Shown piece after piece: positions 6,138 through 10,377 of a stretch of 10,377 bases of DNA (within the stretch, counting starts at the first letter, position 1; each line of letters opens with the position of its first letter). The notes under the pieces were generated by a model. It saw only the letters and a list, made by a program, of their open reading frames with translations. It was not told the DNA's origin and ran no database searches. This DNA is from SHLJ01 sp041618535 (GTDB lineage: Bacteria; Bacteroidota; Bacteroidia; Flavobacteriales; Flavobacteriaceae), in contig JBFKFP010000098.1 of the NCBI GenBank assembly GCA_041618535.1, positions 1-10,377 of the forward strand, in the 5' to 3' direction. A program made the translations under genes and the position numbers.

Positions 6138-8384
6138 ATGATTAGGCTATTCACACTACTGCTTGTTTGCTTTTCCGCGCTTTTACAGGCTCAACAGATA
6201 AAGGGGACGGTAACCTCTTATGATATGCCTTTACCTTATGCCAATATCTACTTAAAAAGTTCGCCTTATGGCAGTTCCTCTGATGATAGCGGGAATTATC
6301 TTATCACCGGTATAAAACCCGGGACTTACACCATAGTAGCCTCATTTACAGGGCTTAAAAGCGTAGAGAAACGGATTGAGCTGCTTGGTGATACCATCAT
6401 TGTCAATTTCAATCTTGACGAATCTGATATGCTGGATGAGGTCGTGATAAGCGGGACCCTTAAAGCGGTCTCCCGGCTTGAAAGTCCGGTGCCGGTTGAA
6501 GTATATACTCCCACTTTTCTCAAAAAGAACCCAACTGCAAATATCTTTGAAGCCCTGCAAAACGTAAATGGAGTAAGGCCACAATTAAATTGCCAGGTGT
6601 GCAATACAGGAGATATTCACATCAATGGCCTTGAAGGCCCGTATACAATGGTCCTGATAGACGGGATGCCTATTGTTAGCGGACTTTCTACCGTTTACGG
6701 ACTTTCTGGTATTCCGAATTCCCTGATCGAGCAGGTAGAGATCGTTAAAGGTCCAGCCTCGTCCCTTTACGGGAGCGAAGCAGTTGGCGGGTTGATAAAC
6801 ATAATCACCAAAATCCCGGAAAACGCCCCGAGGGCCTTTGTTGATACTTTCGGATCAGGCTGGGGCGAGATCAACGCGGATATAGGCTTTAAAACCTCAG
6901 TTGGTTCAGATGCCGATCTGCTCCTGGGAATAAACTATTTCAACTACAGCAACCCGATCGATAACAATAATGACAATTTTACCGACCTCACCCTGCAGGA
7001 CCGGCTTTCCATCTTTCAGAAATGGGATTTCAACCGATCGGAGAACAGGGTATTCACCCTGGCAGGGCGTTTCTTCTATGAAGACAGATGGGGCGGTGAG
7101 ATGAACTGGACCCCGGCCTTCAGAGGGGGAGATGAGGTTTACGGTGAAAGCATATATACCTCACGATTTGAACTTCTCGGCAACTACCAGCTTCCCATAG
7201 ACGAAAAAATGATGTTCCAGTTTTCCTATACAGATCATGATCAGAATTCGGTTTATGGGAATATGCCCTACCTCGCCATTCAGCGTATCGGGTTTGGCCA
7301 ATTGAGCTGGGACAAGCAGATTGGGAAACACAATTTTCTGTTCGGGGCATCAGCCAGATACAACTTTTACAATGATAACACCCCGGCAACCATAAACTCT
7401 GATGAGGTCGTTATCCCCTCTCTCTTTGTACAGGATGAATTCGCGTTGGGTGGTCGGCATGAAATGCTTCTTGGGGCTCGCTATGATTATGATGCTAGGC
7501 ACGGTAACATCTTCACCCCGCGTTTAGCCTATAAGTTCAAACCCGGACAGGACGATGTTATCCGTCTTAATGCAGGTACAGGTTTCCGGGTGGTAAACCT
7601 GTTCACAGAAGACCATGCAGCAGTCACCGGCTCTAGAGAAGTAATTATCTCGGAAGAACTCAAGCCGGAAAGATCGATCAATATCAACCTGAACTACCTT
7701 AAAAAATTCTATTCAAAAAAGGGAATGATCTTCAGCCTGGATGCCTCTGCCTGGTATACCTATTTTACCAATATAATTCTGCCGGATTACGACAGCAACC
7801 CCAATCAGATTATTTATGACAACCTCGACGGCAAAGCACAGAGCCGTGGGGTAAGTGTTAATTTTGATGCCTCATTCGGAAGTGGTATTAAATTCATGGC
7901 CGGGGTAACATTCCAGGATGTTGACCAGACCGAAGAGGGGGTCACCAAACAACAAATCCTGACCGAGCAATTTATGGGAACCTGGGGCTTTTCATATAAA
8001 AACTATGCAACCGATCTATCCTTTGACTACACGGGAAATATCTATGGCCCGATGCGGCTGCCATTACTCGGCCCCCTTGATCCCCGTTCTGAATATTCCC
8101 CAACCTGGAGCATTCAGAATATACAAGCAACCTTCGACGGGTTCAAGAACATAGAAATATACGGGGGTATCAAGAACTTGTTAAACTGGACGCCGAACAG
8201 GGGAAATCCTTTCATTATAGCACGTGCAGAAGACCCATTCGATGAGAATGTTCAATTCGACTCAAATGGAGATGTGATCCCTACCGATGATAATCCTTAT
8301 GCCCTAACTTTCGATCCCTCATATGTGTATGGCCCCAACCAGGGCCGGCGCTTATTCCTTGGCATAAGGTACACCTTGAATTAA
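6138..8384 (+). CDS. TonB-dependent outer-membrane receptor, probable metal or metal-chelate importer
   Basis: A 748-residue outer-membrane transporter. Residues 1-18 are a signal peptide (cleavage likely after L-Q-A, before Q-Q-I-K-G). Residues of about 21-95 are a carboxypeptidase-regulatory-like beta domain usual in Bacteroidota receptors. L-D-E-V-V-I-S-G (99-106) is a TonB-box-like segment. The plug follows at about 115-228, with V-L-I-D-G-M-P-I-V (172-180) and V-K-G-P-A-S-S-L-Y-G-S-E-A-V-G-G (203-218). The rest is a beta-barrel ending in R-Y-T-L-N. Odd points are a Cys152-x-x-Cys155 pair in the plug and two acidic D-x-N-x-D loops (275-283, 708-712). It is divergent from a DtxR-family regulator and ZIP transporter, and a shared palindrome covers its promoter, so the substrate is probably a metal ion or metal complex rather than a glycan; no SusD partner follows. 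The next in-frame ATG (residue 30) would delete the signal peptide. Confidence 0.93.
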   Translation: MIRLFTLLLVCFSALLQAQQIKGTVTSYDMPLPYANIYLKSSPYGSSSDDSGNYLITGIKPGTYTIVASFTGLKSVEKRIELLGDTIIVNFNLDESDMLDEVVISGTLKAVSRLESPVPVEVYTPTFLKKNPTANIFEALQNVNGVRPQLNCQVCNTGDIHINGLEGPYTMVLIDGMPIVSGLSTVYGLSGIPNSLIEQVEIVKGPASSLYGSEAVGGLINIITKIPENAPRAFVDTFGSGWGEINADIGFKTSVGSDADLLLGINYFNYSNPIDNNNDNFTDLTLQDRLSIFQKWDFNRSENRVFTLAGRFFYEDRWGGEMNWTPAFRGGDEVYGESIYTSRFELLGNYQLPIDEKMMFQFSYTDHDQNSVYGNMPYLAIQRIGFGQLSWDKQIGKHNFLFGASARYNFYNDNTPATINSDEVVIPSLFVQDEFALGGRHEMLLGARYDYDARHGNIFTPRLAYKFKPGQDDVIRLNAGTGFRVVNLFTEDHAAVTGSREVIISEELKPERSININLNYLKKFYSKKGMIFSLDASAWYTYFTNIILPDYDSNPNQIIYDNLDGKAQSRGVSVNFDASFGSGIKFMAGVTFQDVDQTEEGVTKQQILTEQFMGTWGFSYKNYATDLSFDYTGNIYGPMRLPLLGPLDPRSEYSPTWSIQNIQATFDGFKNIEIYGGIKNLLNWTPNRGNPFIIARAEDPFDENVQFDSNGDVIPTDDNPYALTFDPSYVYGPNQGRRLFLGIRYTLN

Positions 8385-8393
8385 CAACCCGGT

Positions 8394-9068
8394 TTATCCT
8401 GTTATCCATTCAAGGAGATCTAATTTTAGATAATCCTGTGCAGCAGTCATACAACCCGCTTCAAGCAATTCATCGTAACTGTGAGTGGTTGTGATCCCCA
8501 CCACCGGAATGCCCGCACTTACAGCTGCTTTTACTCCTGATAATGAATCTTCCACAACCAGGCAATCGGCAGGTTCCAGGTTTAATCTTAAAAGAGCCTT
8601 TTCAAAAATTTCGGGATGTGGCTTGCCCCTTTCAACCTGATGGCCCCCGATAATGGTGTGAAAATAGGCGCGTACATCAAGTTCATCTATAACCAGGTCA
8701 ATATTGGGGGTGTCGCCCATAGTGGCCAAACCACACTTCACATCATGGTCTGCCAATTTCAATAAAGTTTGGGTGAACCCTCTGATTTCCTTCACCTTGC
8801 CCCTGTAAGTGTCACGATAGAATTTTTCCTTGGCCTGACCCAGTATCATGACCTGAGGGTCGTCAGGATCAATTTCAAAGACCCGCGAAATTATCTCCCT
8901 TAAATTGCCATGCATACGCTCGAGAAAGCCCTCCCGGCTGAGATTGATCCCGTGTTGACGGATAAAAATAAGCCAGGTTTCTATATGAACCGGCATATTA
9001 TCCACTATGGTGCCGTCCATATCAAAGATCACAGCCTTTGAGTATGTTTTTGTACGCGAAACAGCCAT
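8394..9068 (-). CDS. HAD-superfamily hydrolase, beta-phosphoglucomutase/sugar-phosphatase-like
   Basis: A cytoplasmic protein of 224 residues with all four HAD motifs. Motif I is F-D-M-D-G-T with nucleophile Asp16 and acid/base Asp18; motif II is A-T-M (Thr116); motif III is Lys149 in R-G-K-P-H-P; motif IV is V-E-D-S-L-S-G-V (Glu173, Asp174). The segment of about residues 22-95 is a helical C1 cap, as in the beta-phosphoglucomutase, phosphoglycolate and sugar phosphatase group. The K-P-H-P-E-I-F and E-D-S-x-x-G patterns are typical of that branch, but the cap does not allow me to choose between phosphatase and mutase or to name a substrate. The ATG shares one base with the TAA of the upstream DnaJ-domain gene (TAATG), implying coupled translation. 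It converges on the TonB receptor gene with a 9-nt gap and no clear terminator. Confidence 0.9.
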   Translation of the reverse strand: MAVSRTKTYSKAVIFDMDGTIVDNMPVHIETWLIFIRQHGINLSREGFLERMHGNLREIISRVFEIDPDDPQVMILGQAKEKFYRDTYRGKVKEIRGFTQTLLKLADHDVKCGLATMGDTPNIDLVIDELDVRAYFHTIIGGHQVERGKPHPEIFEKALLRLNLEPADCLVVEDSLSGVKAAVSAGIPVVGITTTHSYDELLEAGCMTAAQDYLKLDLLEWITG

Positions 9069-9850
9069 TAGAATCCGCGCTCTTTCTGTATGGTCTCGTA
9101 AGCTTCCTGAACCTGTCTGAATTTTTCCTCCGCACCTTCCTGGTGTTCTTTGCCAAGGTGAACAACCTTATCCGGATGGTATTTTTTAGCCATTCTCCTG
9201 TAGGCTTTTTTTACTTCATCGTCGGAGGCGTCCCTGGAAATTTCGAGGATCTTATAGGCGAAGTCCTTTTGCTTGTAGAACATAGACTTGATGCTCTCAA
9301 AATCCTTGTTGCTAATTCCCAAATATCCCGAGATGGTATAGATCTGCCTGATCTCATCCTCAGTAACAAACTGATCGGCCTTTGCTATTCCAAAGAGAAA
9401 ATGCAATAACTGGAGTCGTGACGGGTGATCCATCATCTGCCTTATCTGAAGACAAACCTGCCTGGTGGAAACATTCTGTTTGTTGATATTCTTGAAAAGC
9501 TTAAAGGCATGGTTAGCGCGTTGTTTGCCATACATTGTGGCAAATTGCTGACGCACAAAGTCAAGTTCTCGCTGGTCCTGGTGATTATCGGCCTTTATTA
9601 CCACCGAGGCCAGTATCAATAAGCTGACTTCAAAATCTCCGGACTGGGTTTGAGGATTTTCCGTTCTCCTCGCTCGCCGGTGAGGTCTCCGGTCTTGCTC
9701 GGGCCGTGGCCTGCCCTGACCAAGGAGCGGGCTCCTCTCCCCATTACTTATAGCATCGATAAGACTTCCCAGCGCCAATCCGATTATTGCACCGATGGGC
9801 CCGCCAAAGGACCATCCAAGACCAGCGCCAATCCACTTGGAAACACTCAT
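9068..9850 (-). CDS. DjlA-like membrane co-chaperone: N-terminal membrane segment, TerB-like domain, C-terminal J domain
   Basis: A 260-residue protein with the domain order of E. coli DjlA. A glycine-rich hydrophobic N-terminus (about residues 6-33, with repeated G-x-x-x-G spacing) acts as a membrane anchor. A Pro/Arg-rich linker (about 38-70) follows, then a TerB-like helical domain (about 72-190, with I-K-A-D at 85-88 and A-K-A-D at 156-159). The C-terminal J domain (about 198-256) carries the Hsp70-stimulating HPD motif at 225-227 and Q-E-A-Y-E-T at the end. Known DjlA proteins recruit DnaK to the cytoplasmic face of the membrane; that role is assumed here from architecture. It leads a two-gene unit with the HAD gene (1-nt overlap) and is divergent from the bacilliredoxin gene. 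Confidence 0.88.
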   Translation of the reverse strand: MSVSKWIGAGLGWSFGGPIGAIIGLALGSLIDAISNGERSPLLGQGRPRPEQDRRPHRRARRTENPQTQSGDFEVSLLILASVVIKADNHQDQRELDFVRQQFATMYGKQRANHAFKLFKNINKQNVSTRQVCLQIRQMMDHPSRLQLLHFLFGIAKADQFVTEDEIRQIYTISGYLGISNKDFESIKSMFYKQKDFAYKILEISRDASDDEVKKAYRRMAKKYHPDKVVHLGKEHQEGAEEKFRQVQEAYETIQKERGF

Positions 9851-9875
9851 GAATCGTATAGATTTTAATTATGGG

Positions 9876-9883
9876 TAAATATA
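9876..9883 (-). promoter_or_regulatory. Weak candidate -7 box for the DnaJ-domain/HAD operon
   Basis: The minus strand reads TATATTTA, one base short of TAnnTTTG, 25 nt before the DnaJ-domain gene start. No convincing -33 element was found, and the region is AT-rich, so chance is likely. Confidence 0.2.
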
Positions 9884-9927
9884 ACATTTGTTAGTTGTTC
9901 ATCTGATGCATATGTTACACAATTGCC

Positions 9928-9935
9928 TATCTTTG
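9928..9935 (+). promoter_or_regulatory. -7 promoter box of the bacilliredoxin gene
   Basis: TATCTTTG matches the Bacteroidota TAnnTTTG element exactly, 26 nt before the ATG at 9962, leaving a leader of about 20 nt. The leader is A-rich (AAAAAATTGAAC before the start) without a Shine-Dalgarno, as is common in the phylum. A -33 TTG at normal spacing is not obvious. Confidence 0.5.
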
Positions 9936-9961
9936 TGCACAGAATATTAAAAAATTGAACT

Positions 9962-10372
9962 ATGTATCCAGCTGAAATTGTAAAGCCAATGCGTGAAGAC
10001 CTCACAAATATCGGCTTTGATGAACTGCACACTGTTGAAGATGTCGAAAATGCCATGTCAAAACCAGGCACCACTTTTGTGGTCGTGAATTCTGTTTGCG
10101 GATGTGCGGCGGCCAATGCACGACCAGGTGCAAGGCTCAGTTTGCAGAATGCAAATCGTCCTGACAACCTGGTAACCGTATTTGCCGGTGTTGACAGGGA
10201 GGCTACTGAAAAAGTAAGAGAACATATGATCCCGTTCCCGCCAAGCTCACCTTGCATGGCCCTTTTTAAAGACGGAGAGCTTGTTCATATGCTTGAACGT
10301 CATCATATAGAAGGCCGCCCGGCTGAAATGATTGCCGAAAACCTGATGGACGCTTTCAACGAATACTGTTAA
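9962..10372 (+). CDS. Bacilliredoxin, BrxA/BrxB (YphP/YqiW) family thiol-disulfide protein
   Basis: A 136-residue cytoplasmic thioredoxin-fold protein. It opens with M-Y-P-A-E-I-V-K-P-M and carries the hallmark C-G-C motif (Cys46-Gly47-Cys48) in V-N-S-V-C-G-C-A-A-A-N-A-R-P-G. The N-A-R-P-G, F-A-G-V-D and P-S-S-P-C-M-A-L-F segments follow in the usual family order, and the length is near that of Bacillus YphP/YqiW (about 145). In Firmicutes these enzymes remove bacillithiol from S-bacillithiolated proteins, and the CGC motif distinguishes them from CxxC thioredoxins. Here the partner thiol is presumably bacillithiol, though no biosynthesis genes lie in the window. Extra cysteines occur in P-S-S-P-C and as the last residue (Cys136). 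It stands alone, divergent from the DnaJ-domain gene, with its own -7 box. Confidence 0.92.
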   Translation: MYPAEIVKPMREDLTNIGFDELHTVEDVENAMSKPGTTFVVVNSVCGCAAANARPGARLSLQNANRPDNLVTVFAGVDREATEKVREHMIPFPPSSPCMALFKDGELVHMLERHHIEGRPAEMIAENLMDAFNEYC

Positions 10373-10377
10373 TTCAA

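Noticed and set aside
6138..6200. Lipoprotein signal (Cys11) at the start of the TonB receptor
   Set aside because: Cys11 lies within the hydrophobic core of the signal sequence, too early and without a proper lipobox; cleavage after L-Q-A fits better.
6138..8384. SusC-type glycan importer
   Set aside because: No SusD-like lipoprotein follows, the protein is shorter than typical SusC proteins (about 1000 residues), and its neighbours are metal genes.
8385..8393. Bidirectional terminator between the TonB receptor and HAD gene
   Set aside because: The gap is only 9 nt and the nearby AACC/GGTT symmetry is too short, without a U-tract.
9038..9409. A 123-codon plus-strand frame across the HAD/DnaJ-domain junction
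   Set aside because: It is antisense to the J and TerB domains, which carry clear motifs in the minus strand; its hydrophobic character arises from the opposite reading.
9865..10257. A 130-codon minus-strand frame opposite the bacilliredoxin gene
   Set aside because: It is fully antisense to a well-supported gene, contains no recognisable motif, and covers the bacilliredoxin promoter region.

Overview
The window reads as chromosomal DNA from a member of the Bacteroidota, most likely a flavobacterium-like organism. The support is: a TonB-dependent receptor with an N-terminal carboxypeptidase-regulatory-like domain, start codons without Shine-Dalgarno sequences, promoter -7 boxes of the TAnnTTTG type, a secreted S9 peptidase with PD40 propeller repeats, and a FeoB of the form typical of that group. 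This is taxonomic inference from protein style, not from a marker gene.

Layout. Bases 1-2486 (+) hold a ferrous iron uptake operon: the tail of feoA, all of feoB (8-nt overlap), and a 47-residue FeoB-associated Cys-rich membrane protein. This block converges, with a 2-nt gap, on a minus-strand group (2489-6070). In transcription order that group is a DtxR/MntR-family metalloregulator, a ZIP-family metal transporter 5 nt downstream, and an S9 prolyl-oligopeptidase-type exopeptidase 64 nt further on. Divergent from the regulator, across a 67-nt intergenic region, is a 748-residue TonB-dependent receptor (6138-8384, +). That intergenic region contains an imperfect TTTAG-N6-CTAAA palindrome and a TACCTTTG promoter box. 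The receptor converges on a HAD-family phosphatase/mutase, which is translationally coupled (TAATG) to an upstream DjlA-like TerB-DnaJ membrane co-chaperone gene (8394-9850, -). Divergent from that pair is a CGC-motif bacilliredoxin (9962-10372, +).

How the genes work together. The strongest theme is transition-metal acquisition. A TonB-dependent receptor (outer membrane), a ZIP transporter (inner membrane) and a DtxR-family sensor form a compact divergent module that probably carries one metal (Mn, Fe or Zn) across both membranes. The Feo system next to it imports ferrous iron. The shared palindrome is well placed for the metalloregulator to control both arms. The most notable details are a CxxC pair in the receptor plug, a metal-ligand set in the regulator intermediate between DtxR and MntR, and a second operator-like sequence ahead of the small Cys-rich gene. 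The chaperone/HAD pair and the bacilliredoxin look like ordinary housekeeping and stress genes, the latter implying bacillithiol-type redox chemistry. I saw no RNA genes, mobile elements or CRISPR arrays, and there is no gene-free stretch longer than about 110 bases.
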